DNA of 64,000 nt from Dendrobium chrysotoxum (Eukaryota; Streptophyta; Magnoliopsida; Asparagales; Orchidaceae): assembly GCA_019925795.1 (NCBI GenBank), contig CM034311.1:11290926-11354925 (forward strand), in the 5' to 3' direction. The notes below the pieces were generated by a model. It saw only the letters and a list, made by a program, of their open reading frames with translations, was not told the DNA's origin and did no database searches. Below, piece after piece: positions 35,752-45,994 of this stretch; position 1 is the stretch's first letter, and every line of letters starts with the position of its first letter. The translations under genes were made by a program, and so were the position numbers.

Positions 35752-36061
35752 AGACACTTTTTGTTTAGTGCAATACCCGAAGGGGAGGCTCCGGGGAGTG
35801 GACGTAGGTCAAGTTGACCGAACCAGTATAAAATCTGGTTTGCTTTTCCGATTTAGTTTTGCACTTTACTTTTCTGATATTAACTGCTTGGGTGAATATC
35901 TGTGGTTGATCTTTTCGTTCTTGTTTATGTGTTTCCGCTGCTACGTATCGAAAAGATTTTCATTGTTATCGTGAAATTTTTTAAATAACCAATTCACCCC
36001 CCCTCTTGGTTAGCCTCGGGACTAGTTCACTAGGGCTTAACATCCCTATCGAACTTTCAAG

Positions 36062-36073
36062 TGGTATCAGAGC
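36062..36073 (+). other. Primer binding site of element B
   Basis: TGGTATCAGAGC, two bases after the LTR; matches plant initiator methionine tRNA. Confidence 0.95.
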
Positions 36074-36114
36074 GGGATTCAAAATTTAGGTTTAAAAGCT
36101 TTTGAATTTGATCC

Positions 36115-37925
36115 ATGGCTAATTGTAACAATCGTAATACTGCTGAAGGATATTCTATTACAAGACCACCGTTGTTTGATAATATTCCTTTTGATTTTTG
36201 GAAAACACGCATGTCTACTTTTCTGCAATCTATTTATTATCGCATGTGAATGTTAGTTAAGGACGGTACGAACCACCTTTTAGACTGATTAACAATGTGA
36301 AAACTGAATTGCCTTTTGCTGATTAGATGTTTGATGATCGTGATTTAGCACAGTTAAATGCAAAATGGTTGAACTGCTTCTTTTGTGCTTTAAAATCTGA
36401 AGACTATATGCGTGTTTCTACTTGCACAACGAAAAAGGAAATCTGGTATAGATTATGTTTAACACACGAAGGTACAACTGAAGTCAAACAGTCTAGGTTA
36501 AACATCTTGTTACATGATTACAAACTTTTTCGCATGAAACCTAGTGAGACTCTCTCAGAAATGTACACAAGGTTCACTCAGATTGTTACCTCTTTGCATG
36601 CTCTAGGTAGAGAACTTACTAACTACGAAAGAGTGAACAAAATTCTTAGATGTTTGCCTGCTTCTTATGATGCTAAGATTACTGCTATTACTGAATCTAA
36701 AGATTTAAATACTTACTCTATTGACAGCTTACTTGGATCACTCATTGCTTACGAGCAAGGGGTGAACCAAAGGCAACTTGATGCAGGTGAACGCAAGAAA
36801 GAGAAGACAGTGGCACTAAAGGCCAAAGATTCAGATGCTAGCACTTCTGGGTCTGATAGCGATGATGTTGCCTTAATCACAAGGCAAATCAAAAGCTTTC
36901 TAAGGAAGAAACATAAGAACTATCAGAAGTGGAACAAGGGTAAGTCAAATAAAAATTTTAAGGGTTCATCTGAATCTGTTTGTTTTGAATGCAGGAAGCC
37001 TGGACACATTAAGGCTGATTGTCCTACACTTAAAGCTCACCCGAGCAAGGAGAAGGGTGAGGAGAAACCAAAGTTCAGAAAGGACAAGAAGCGGATTCAG
37101 AAGGCATTCTGGGCAGACTCTGCATCCAACTCTTCTGAGACTGAAGCTGAAGAGGATGAAACAAACTTATGTCTGATGGCTGATGATCACCCTGGTCAGT
37201 CGAACCAGGAAGAGGTATGTGAGCTGACTTATGATCAATTATTTGAAGTTTCTGAAAGAATTCATACATCGTATAGGAAGCTTAAGAAAACTCATGCTAG
37301 TTTAAAATTAGATTACTTAACTTTGCAAAAAGAGTATGATTCTGTAGTTAAAGATCATTCCACACTTGATTCCAATCACATGTCTTTGCTTGATGAATTC
37401 GATGAGTTGAATAAAAAATATTCTGATTTAGTTTCTGAGCATGATTCATTGAAAACTACGCATGTGGACTTAGAAAGAGCTTTTAAAGAGTTAGATTCAA
37501 TGGCATGTGAAGTAGAAAGTAGCAATGGAACCTTAAAAGTTTAAATTGCAAGTTTAAAGAAAGAAAATGAGTTTTTGAAAGTGAAAACCAGTGCTTTTGA
37601 AAAGAACAAAACACCGCCTACTTTTGAACAGTTTTATGCACTGCCACCTTTTGAAAAATCTGTTGCAAGTTCTTCAGAGCATGTTTCATATACATCTAGG
37701 AAGAGGCATTATCATCCACGTAGATTAGTTAACCCTTTTCTTGGTGTTAGATGTTTTTCATGTGGCATGTTAGGACAAATTTCCCACACCTGCACTGTTC
37801 ACCGTAGTACACATTGGGTGTGGAAACCCAAACTGCCTGTTTCACAGCACAGCACGCATGCATTGCATTCTTCTTTTCATAAGAAGGAACCCAAACCTGT
37901 TTGGGTTCCTAAGACTGATGTTTGA
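36115..37925 (+). pseudogene. gag: gag of element B (few breaks)
   Basis: The ATG at 36115 opens MANCNNRNTAEGYSITRPPL. After an early TGA (a tryptophan codon, near 36247) and a small deletion, 36327-37544 is open for 405 codons. It contains the copia Gag domain (SIDSLLGSLIAYEQG), zinc knuckle CFECRKPGHIKADC, an acidic stretch, and a long coiled coil (LDYLTLQKEYDSVVKDHSTL). A TAA at 37542-37544 interrupts the end. The rest (37575-37925) has a second knuckle, CFSCGMLGQISHTC, in which the usual His is Gln. It ends VWVPKTDV-stop. Confidence 0.9.
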
Positions 37926-37936
37926 TACTTTTGTAG

Positions 37937-40900
37937 GTGTGCTCTCACACAAGACCTCGTGAGAGCATGTGGTACCTGGATAGCGGATGTTCGAGACATA
38001 TGATTGGAGATGCAAATCAGTTCATTTCGCTGGAGGCCAGAGTTGGAGGCAAGGTTACACTTGGAGATAACACCACCAGGAAGGTGGTAGGCTCAGGTAT
38101 AATTGGTGATTCAAAAAATTTTATGATTGATAATGTTTTGCTTGTAGATGGACTGAAACACAACTTGCTGAGCATCAGTCAACTCTGTGACAAGGGATAC
38201 AGCATCAAATTCCTGCCCACTGGCTGCATTTTAAGCTTAAATGATGAAGTTATTTTGCAGGGGCAAAGGATCAACAACGTCTACAAGCTGGATGTAAGTA
38301 GCATTAAATCTGATAATTCAATTTGCTTAAAAACTACTGCTGATAAGTCTTGGCTATGGCATAGGAGAATGTGTCATGCCAGTATGAAAACCCTTAGGAG
38401 AGTCACCCAAAAGGACTTAGTTAGAGGTGTGCCCAAGCTTAAGTTCACTAAGGATCATCTGTGTGATGCCTGTCACTTGGGGAAGCAAGTCCAGTCCTCT
38501 TTTCACTCTGTTAAGGACATTAGCACCTCTAGACCTTTAGAAGTTCTTCACATGGACCTCTTTGGACCTATTAGCACTGCTAGCTTAGGGGGGAGAGTCT
38601 ATGGTTTTGTGATTGTAGATGATTATTTGAGGTTCACTTGGGTTAAGTTTTTGTCACATAAATCTGAGTCATTTGATGAGTTTAGATCTTTCTCTACTTG
38701 GATTCAGATGAAGTTAGGATGTGAGATTATTACCATCCATAGTGATCACGGAGGGGAGTTTGAAAATGAAAGATTTGGAAGTTTTTGTGAGAATCATGGG
38801 ATTAGTCACAATTTTTCAGCTCCTAGGACCCCTCAGTAGAACGGGGTAGCTGAAAGGAAGAACAGGACCTTAGTGGAAGCCGCTAGAGCCATGCTTGCCG
38901 AGTATTCACTTCCAAAATACTTTTGGGCTGAAGCGGTGAACACTGCCTGTTATGTGTTGAATAAGGTGAATGTGAGAGTCAAACTGAACAAGACACCTTA
39001 TGAGATCATTAAGGGTAGAACTCCAAATCTGTCCCACCTCCATGTCTTTGGCTGTAAGGTTTTCATTCTGAACAACGAGAAGTCACCCTTAGGATAATTT
39101 GACCCCAAATCTGATGAAGGAGTGTTCTTAGGATATTCAAGTGTGGGGAAATCCTTTAGGGTGTTCAATAGGAGGACTTTGGTGGTGGAAGAAATAACCC
39201 ATGTAGTGTTTGATGAATCTGATCCTAAGGAGTCTAGATCTGAAGTTGAAGATGAAGAGATTATTGAGGTTACCCAAGGAGTTGGAGATACAAATTTGGA
39301 GGAAAGAGTAGAACCTCAAACCGAGTTGCCTAGAGATTGGAGATATTCTTCGAGTCATCCTAAAGAACTGATCTTAGGAGACCCTTCTGAAGGTGTTAGG
39401 ATTAGGCATGGACTTAGGAAGGAAGTAAACCATTCTGCCTTTATCTCAATGAATGAACCCACCAACATCAATCAAGCCTTGTCAGATGAATTTTGGATTT
39501 TAGCTATGCAGGAAGAATTGAATCAATTTGTAAGGAATGATGTTTGGGAGTTAGTAGAAAGACCTAAAAATCAAAGTATTGTGGGAACCAAGTGGGTCTT
39601 TAAGAATAAGATGAATGATTCTGGTGTGGTGGTGAGAAATAAGGCAAGATTGGTGGCTAAGGGGTATAATCAGATAGAAGGGATTGATTTTGAGGAGACT
39701 TTTTCCCCTGTAGCTAGATTGGAAGCCATTGGAGTGCTACTAGCCTTTGCCTGTTATAAGGGATTTAAGCTGTTTCAAATGGATGTCAAGAGTGCCTTTT
39801 TAAATGGGGTAATTAAAGAAGATGTTTTTGTAGAACAACCCCCAGGTTTTGAGAGTTCCCAATATCCAAGTCATGTCTATAAATTAAAAAAGGCCTTATA
39901 TGGATTGAAACAGGCACCCAGAGCTTGGTATGAGAGGCTTAGCACATTCCTGTTAGAAAGGGAGTTTGTTAAGGGGAGCGTAGACACCATCCTTTTTCTT
40001 AGGAGATTAGGAGATGACTTACTCATTGTCCAGATCTATGTTGATGATATAATTTTTGGATCTTCTGACAAATATTTATGTGAAGAGTTTTTTAAAATAT
40101 TGAGTAAGGAGTTTGAGATGAGTATGATGGGAGAATTGTCCTACTTTTTGGGGTTTAGCATAAGGCAAACGGATGATGGAACCTTTCTCAATCAATCAAA
40201 ATACACTAAGGACATTTTGAAGAAATATGAAATGGACAAAGCCAAGCCAATCAATTCTCCCATGCCCTCCTCAGTTCAGTTAGATAAGGATTCAAATGGA
40301 AAATCTGTTGATCAGAAGAAGTATAGAGGGATAATAGGTTCACTGCTTTACCTGACTGCTAGCCGACCTGATATCATGTTTAGTGTCTGCCTTTGTGCTA
40401 GGTTTCAGGCTGATCCTAAAGAGTCCCACCTGACTGCTGTTAAGAGAATTCTTATATATCTTTTAGGAACCCCAAACCTAGGAATTTGGTACCCTAGGCA
40501 CAGCACCTCTTTTGAGATCATTGGATATTCTGATTCTGATTTTGCGGGGTGTAGGGTGGATAGGAAGAGTACTTCTGGGACTTGTCAATTCATAGGACTG
40601 TCGTTAGTCTCCTAGTCCAGTAGAAAATAGAACTCAGTTGCACTTTTCACTGCTGAAGCTGAGTACATTGCCTTAGGGAGTTGTGTGGCCCAAGTTCTTT
40701 GGTTGAAGCAATAAGTCTTGGATTTAGGAGTACCTGTTGGCACAATTTCTGTTCTGTGTGGTAATACTAGTGCCATCTGTATCTCTAAGAATCCAATCCA
40801 ACATTCTAGGACCAAACACATTGATATTAGGCATCACTTCATTAGGGACCATGTTACAAAAGGGGACATTGAGCTACATCACGTAGCAACTGAAAATCAG

Positions 40901-40987
40901 CTGGCTGACATATTCACTAAACCACTGGCCTTTGACTCATTCAGCATTTTGAGAACTAGATTAGGAGTGATTGATATAAATGCTTGA
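37937..40987 (+). pseudogene. pol: pol of element B (one frame, five stops)
   Basis: The frame opens with GTG right after TAG 37934-37936; the first ATG is in ESMWYLDSG. It stays in one frame for 1,017 codons. Domains in order: protease (YLDSGCSRHM), zinc domain (SWLWHRRMCHAS, CDACHLGK), integrase (HMDLFGP, IHSDHGGEF), RT (QMDVKSAFLNG, IYVDDIIFGS) and RNase H ending ADIFTKPLAF. Stops: TAG 38837, TAA 39095, TAG 40613, TAG 40628, TAA 40712. Three are former glutamine codons, one a tryptophan and one a lysine codon, judging from A. The last two are shared with A. Confidence 0.93.
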
Positions 40988-41021
40988 TTCTGATGACTGC
41001 TGATTTATGATTGTTCTGATT

Positions 41022-41125
41022 GGTATTCTGATTTCTGTTAGTTAGTTTTGGTATTATGATTTCTAATTTCTGTTAGTTAGTTTTGGTATTCTGATTTCTG
41101 ATTTCTGTTAGTTAGTTTTGGTTTG
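41022..41125 (+). repeat. Short tandem repeat (B)
   Basis: About three units of GGTATTCTGATTTCTGTTAG followed by TTAGTTTT; element A has about four. Confidence 0.75.
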
Positions 41126-41721
41126 ATTATTTGCTTTCAGTTGATTTTATTTCTTCTACTGATTTCTGTGTTAGCCTTACTATTAGTTTGATTTGAGTAT
41201 TTACTTTGCTGTGATTTTCTACCTATTTTTATTTATTTACTGGTTCATATCTTGCACTTACTATTTTATGCTTTTGAAGATCTGATCACCGCTCACTACT
41301 TCTGATGATCTGAATTTTTGACTGGGAGTTTTTACCTTGTTTTGGTTTGGAAGCTGGTAAGCAGTGATTGACTTCGCTGAATCTGTTAAAGGGAAGAAAC
41401 ATTGATAATTGTTTCTCTTCCTCTAACTCGTTTACTGGTGTATAGTTTCTTTTGAATAAAAATCCTCTTCAAAATTAAAATATTAGTTTTTGAAATAGAG
41501 ATTATTTTATCTTCCTAAAGTAATCTGCCTCATATCAATAGTGGTTTTCAAAGTCTTGAGTCATTAGTTTGATTTTCTAAACCAAGTGATTGCATTTATC
41601 ATATGTTGTATGGCTTTTATTTTGTGAATCGTTCTTCCTTACTATGGAGAGTCATCTCCTATGTCTGGAAGATAATCTCACAGCTGAGACTCTTTAATGA
41701 TTATGAAAAGGAGAAAGCTTA

Positions 41722-41886
41722 TAAAAGATGCGCAGTGCGCCAGATAATTTGAAAAAGAGGCATAAAATGAGCCCAAAACTGAAAAGATGCGAAATTGCCA
41801 AACTGGATACACAAAGTGTATCAAAAATCAAAAGATGCGCAAAGCGCCAACCAATTTGAAAAAGAGGCACAAAATGAGCCCAAACC
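41722..41886 (+). repeat. Conserved hairpin block of the 3' region (B)
   Basis: Three small hairpins in a row: GCGC-AGT-GCGC, GATACAC-AAA-GTGTATC and GCGC-AAA-GCGC. The first and last are followed by GAAAAAGAGGCA and AAAATGAGCCC. The block is shared with A and S0. Confidence 0.7.
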
Positions 41887-42374
41887 AAGCTTTCTTCCCT
41901 TTCAGATTGTTAAATGTCTTAGAGAAATCTGTGCGCCACTTAATATTTTCAAAAGCTTGAGGTTTAAAAATCTCGATTTCTGATTTTTTACTTTGTAACA
42001 CTATTATATCAGATATTTTTCTGGAACGAGGCTTGAAAGGATCTCTTTTCAAATCTAATGTCTTTTCTTCTGAATCAGATTTTTGTTTTGAAAGAGGTTT
42101 GCATCGATAAGGTGCCCGGGGTCAGAGTTACGAAAGTTGATTATTTCCAACCTTTTCTGGATTTCAGCGCTGTCAATCGTCCTGTCATTGGTTTTTGAAT
42201 CTAAAATCAAAGAAAAAAATTCTGATTTTCTCGAGCATCTTGATAAAAAAAATGCTTTTATGTATTTTTTTTGTGGTAAATTTTATTCATTTTTTGTGTT
42301 ATTTTGATTTCATGATTGTGTTTTTGGGATCCTTATCGATCATTTTCATCCTTCATCTTTTTCTATTTTCTTCA

Positions 42375-42905
42375 CATCGTCCTGGACGATACCACTATCG
42401 TCCTGGACGATCCACTTCGTCCTGGACAATCCAAACATCATCCTGGATGATTCGTTCAAAATCATCCCCACACTGCTCCTGCTGCTGAAAAATTCTAATT
42501 ATTGGTGATCGTCCTGGACGATCCTTACATCGTTCTGGACGATATAATCCATATCTTCCTGATCTGATCAAACGGCTGACATTGCACCAATTATTGCCCA
42601 TCATCCTGGATGATCCACCTCATCGTCCTGGACGATCCACGTGTCAGCCGCTGGACAATTGGAATTCGGCCCGTCCGACATATTTATTTCATATCGTCCC
42701 GGATGATCCACCTAATCGTCCTGGATGATACTTTTCGTCAACGGTTGTCCAGCCTGACTCCTCGGGACGATTGCCTGTGTCTAATCTTCCTGGACGATAT
42801 CTGATCGTCCTGGACGATCGGACGGCCTTTTTGACCAATCGTCCAGGACGTCATAAATGACCAAATCGTCCCAGACGATCCCGCGATCGTACGGGACGAT
42901 CAGTC
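42375..42905 (+). repeat. Internal palindrome array (B)
   Basis: Repeated ATCGTCCTGGACGAT and variants lie directly upstream of the accessory ORF. Its position suggests a second regulatory region for that ORF, but I have no direct proof. Confidence 0.82.
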
Positions 42906-42994
42906 CATTTTCTATAAAAACAGCAATTTTTTTCATCTTTTTCACACCATTTTTCTTCCACTCTCCTTCTACTTTCTTACTCCTTGGGTTCCTA

Positions 42995-44134
42995 ATGGCT
43001 GGTGGTAAAAGGTCTCGTCAAAAGGGTGCTAGTTCGTCCCGGGGACATGTCGATCCTCGCTTCCCGAATGCCGCCGATCAGGCGGCTTTCGAATGCTATC
43101 GTAATGTGGGGATCACGCACTCTAAGATTGTCAATCCCCGCACTCTCACTTATCCCATTTTAGATTTGTTCGCACACACCTCCCTCACCTTCATTCTGAC
43201 CTTAGCCTTTCCCTTCAATCTGGAACTCCTTCAAATCTTCTTTGCCAACTTGCGTATTTTCGCGGACTATTCCACTCTTCGATCCTACGTAAATCAACGC
43301 CCCGTGGAACTCACGACCCACGATTTTCACAATATTCTCAACTTGTCTGTCACTGGCGACAAAATTCACACGCTTATCACCGATCCTGACTATGATTGGA
43401 GTGTCGCCAATCACTTCCTTCGCAATACCAATGCACCCTATCACGATAATGCTTGCACTTCCCTTCTCAAGGACGCCCAAACCATTCAGCACGTCCTTCG
43501 TTCCTCCGTCATTCCAAAGGCGGGGGATCGAATTCACATTACCCCGCTCTTGTCCTTGACCACCTACTACATCATGGCCCGTCGAGAATTTAATGCCTCT
43601 GATCTGATCATCCGATACATAGAACACCTCACCACCATTAGAGATCTGGGCCACAGGAGTCGCCCAAATCTAGCTTTAGGTCATCTTATTCACTATGCCT
43701 TAGAGATAAAATATGACCTTCAGTATCCTGTCCCTCCTGATGTCCCTCCTTCCTTCTTCACAAACAACTCATTCCACGTCCTACACAGCACCCGACTACA
43801 TCCGGGGCCCGCCCCGGATGTTGAGGAAGAAGAGGAAGAGGTTGTTCTAGTTCCTGCTCCACCAGAGGCACCTGCACCCCTTCGCATTGCCTCTCCCTTT
43901 GACCACCTGGTGAAGCGCTTAGATCAGTGGGAGGCCAGATTTGACTCCTATGTGGTTGCCCAGGAGCAGCGACACGCCGAGGATATCCAGCGCTTCATTG
44001 ACTATGTTGCGGAGCAGCAACAGTAGCATGACCAGGACATCGCCTGGATTGGAGCCCACTTTCAGGCCATTCACCATTACTTCAACCCTCCACCGCCACC
44101 TCCTCCTTCCGATCAGGATCCGCCACAGTTTTAG
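42995..44134 (+). CDS. Accessory ORF of Sirevirus-like element B
   Basis: The ATG at 42995 (after TTGGGTTCCTA) starts MAGGKRSRQKGASSSRG; the open frame extends upstream, but this ATG matches the homologue in D. A basic N-terminus is followed by a mixed globular part (SVIPKAGDRIHITP, LSLTTYYIM), an acidic run (DVEEEEEEVV), a predicted helical segment (DQWEARFDSYV) and a polyproline tail. TAG at 44024-44026 cuts it after 343 residues; the homologous frame continues to 44134 (about 379 residues). Parts resemble the domain labelled 'putative plant transposon protein' in plant proteomes; this is from memory. No membrane segment is evident, so I do not call it envelope-like. Function unknown. Confidence 0.75.
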
Positions 44135-44202
44135 TTTTCTATTTTGTAGTTGTTCTATTTATGTTTTCTTTTCGTGTTCTATTTTTCCTCCTCCTTTTTG
44201 CG

Positions 44203-44215
44203 ATGTCAAAAGGGG
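44203..44215 (+). other. Upstream polypurine tract (B)
   Basis: AAAAGGGGGAG following GATGTC; a first of two tracts before the 3' LTR. Confidence 0.6.
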
Positions 44216-44366
44216 GAGTCAGTTGTAGTCATGTCTGTTTCTGTTTTATGAGTCATGTTTCCTGTATTATTTTAGTTGTTAAATGAAAATTTCAAAAAAA
44301 TGTTTGTGTTTTGATCTCCTAGTTTACTTTTATTTTCAAACTACTTTACAAATGTTTGCCATCATC

Positions 44367-44380
44367 AAAAAGGGGGAGAT
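44367..44380 (+). other. Polypurine tract of element B
   Basis: AAAAAGGGGGAGAT, immediately before the 3' LTR. Confidence 0.85.
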
Positions 44381-45989
44381 TATTGCAAATCTGGTTTTGA
44401 TGATGACAAACATGTTTCCAGTGTGTTTTGTTTGGCTAATCTGTTTCAGGCACAAAAGACCACGAGCCACTCAAGCCAACTCAAGATCGGGTCCAAGTGT
44501 GTCAAATGTATGATTTTTCCTTTTATTGAGTCAATTGTAATGTAACTGATTCCCAAGCTAAGTAACCTTGCACACACACACTCAGGGGGAGAGCTTGAGT
44601 GAATTAGAGTTTCTGTTCATTTTTTGTTCAGATCGTCCTGGACGATCCAGCCAAAATAGAAACTTTAATTAGGGCGACTAAGTTACTCCGGATCGTACGG
44701 GACGATATGCCAAAATCAGAAATTCTCAGCCGCCAGATCAAGTTAGGCAAGTTCTTATTTTTAGATACTTGGTCTGATCGTCCCGGATGATACGTGTATC
44801 ATCCCGGACGATTCAGTACAATCATGCCTAATTTAATCTGGTAATTAAGGAAAGCAATTTATTTTTGGTTGATAAGATCATATCGTCCTGGATGATCGCA
44901 GGATCGTCCCGGACGATCTTGATCGTTTAGTGCATTTAAGCTGTACGTCCAGAACTATGTACAGGATGATTTGGGGCCTTTTTTAACTAATCGTCCACGA
45001 CGATGTCCCCATCGTACTGGACGATCAAGTCATTTTTTGGTCGTCCAGCACAGATTTCTCTGGACGACCCGAACTGTCTTCTGGACGATTTTCCTCGATT
45101 TGCACTAATCGTCCCGGACGATCGCAGGATCATACGGGACGATATGAACAATTTTTTCTACTGATCGTCCAGAAGAGCCAGATCGTCCAGGCTAAAACAG
45201 CTGAATTTGAACTGATCGTACAGGACGATCTACCGATCGTCCTGGACGATCTTGGCCGACCAGTTGAGATTTAGGGCAAATTTTAAGCCCTCCTATAAAA
45301 GAACTTTTTCTAAAAACTAGAAAAATCTTTTGCTGCCTTCCTTCCCTAAGAAACCCTAGAGAGAGATAGAGAGAGTTGGGAGAGAGAGAGAAGATCTTGT
45401 GAGGGGGAGTTAGTGAGGGATTCACTAAGGTTGCTCCAAGCACGGATCAGAGTCATCTTCTCTGCTCGTCGTCTTTCGTCTAGTCGGTGTTCGTCGTGGG
45501 AGGATCGTTCGCAAGAAGATCTGGGGTTCTCTGCCCGCTTCAGGTGGAAGCAAAAGGAGTTCGAAGGTTCTCTGCCTGCTTCAGGAGGAAGCGAAAGGAG
45601 GTCGGGTTCTCTGCCTCACCGTGTAGTGAAAAGGAGGTGTTTGTACAGGCTTCTCCGCCTTGCTGTGGGAGCAAAAGGAGAGACACTTTTTGTTTAGTGC
45701 AATACCCGGAGGGGAGGCTCCGGGGAGTGGACGTAGGTCAAGTTGATTGAACCACTATAAAATCTGGTTTGCTTTTCTGATTCAGTTTTGCACTTTACTT
45801 TTCTGATATTAACTGCTTGGGTGAATATCTGTGGTTGATCTTTTCGTTCTTATTTATGTGTTTCCGCTGCTACGTATTGAAAAGATTTTCATTGTTATCG
45901 TGAAATTTTTTAAATAACCAATTCACCCCCCCCTCTTGGTTAGCCTCGGGACTAGTTCACTAGGGCTTAACATCCCTATCTAACTTTCA
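44381..45989 (+). repeat. 3' LTR of element B
   Basis: 1,609 bp; the first two bases are TA where TG is expected, a point change. Compared with the 5' LTR it lacks about 45 bp near 44685. It keeps the palindrome array (44629-45253), TATA box (45294-45301) and hairpins (45525-45680). Confidence 0.94.
45525..45680 (+). other. Leader hairpin array (B, 3' LTR)
   Basis: The same four units as in the 5' LTR. Small changes fall mostly in loops, for example TGGAG to AGGAG in unit 2. In unit 3 the stem is weakened (GTGTAGTGA). Confidence 0.65.
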
Positions 45990-45994
45990 GGACT
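45990..45994. other. Target site duplication of element B (right)
   Basis: GGACT, identical to 34394-34398; the interrupted C pol resumes immediately after it. Confidence 0.88.

Larger units (their letters stand above)
34399..36059 (+). repeat. 5' LTR of element B
   Basis: 1,661 bp, TGTTGCAAATTTGG to ...CGAACTTTCA. Palindrome array (34648-35330), TATA box (35367-35374), leader hairpins (35596-35751), inverted repeat GGTCAAGTTGACC (35807-35819). The frames at 35030-35974 run through these structures and have no protein motif. Confidence 0.95.
40988..42994 (+). other. 3' non-coding region of element B before the accessory ORF
   Basis: Two kilobases holding a short tandem repeat (41022-41125), the hairpin block (41722-41886) and a second palindrome array (42375-42905). 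Open frames at 41694-42804 overlap these repeats and show no motif. The same order occurs in element A. Confidence 0.7.
34399..45989 (+). mobile_element. Copia element B (complete, with accessory ORF)
   Basis: An 11.6-kb element of the same family as A, on the plus strand, inserted into the RNase H region of element C with a perfect GGACT duplication. It holds two LTRs, initiator-Met primer site, gag, pol, a 3' region with palindromes, an accessory ORF of about 380 codons, two polypurine tracts and the 3' LTR. Pol stays in one frame with only five stops. It is the best-preserved element in the window, although not autonomous as read. Confidence 0.95.

Noticed and set aside
35484..35768. 94-codon ORF (MRDSLRLLQARIRV type) in all four A/B LTRs
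   Set aside because: It runs through the hairpin array, whose unit lengths happen to keep the frame open. It resembles no protein I know and has no counterpart in C. A role as an upstream ORF is possible but unsupported.
43202..43654. 150-codon minus-strand ORF opposite the accessory ORF
   Set aside because: It is a shadow of the plus-strand frame, which has a clear homologue in D; the minus frame is not preserved there.
42995..44134. Envelope-like gene
   Set aside because: No signal peptide or membrane segment is apparent and the tail is polyproline, so I kept it as an accessory ORF of unknown role.
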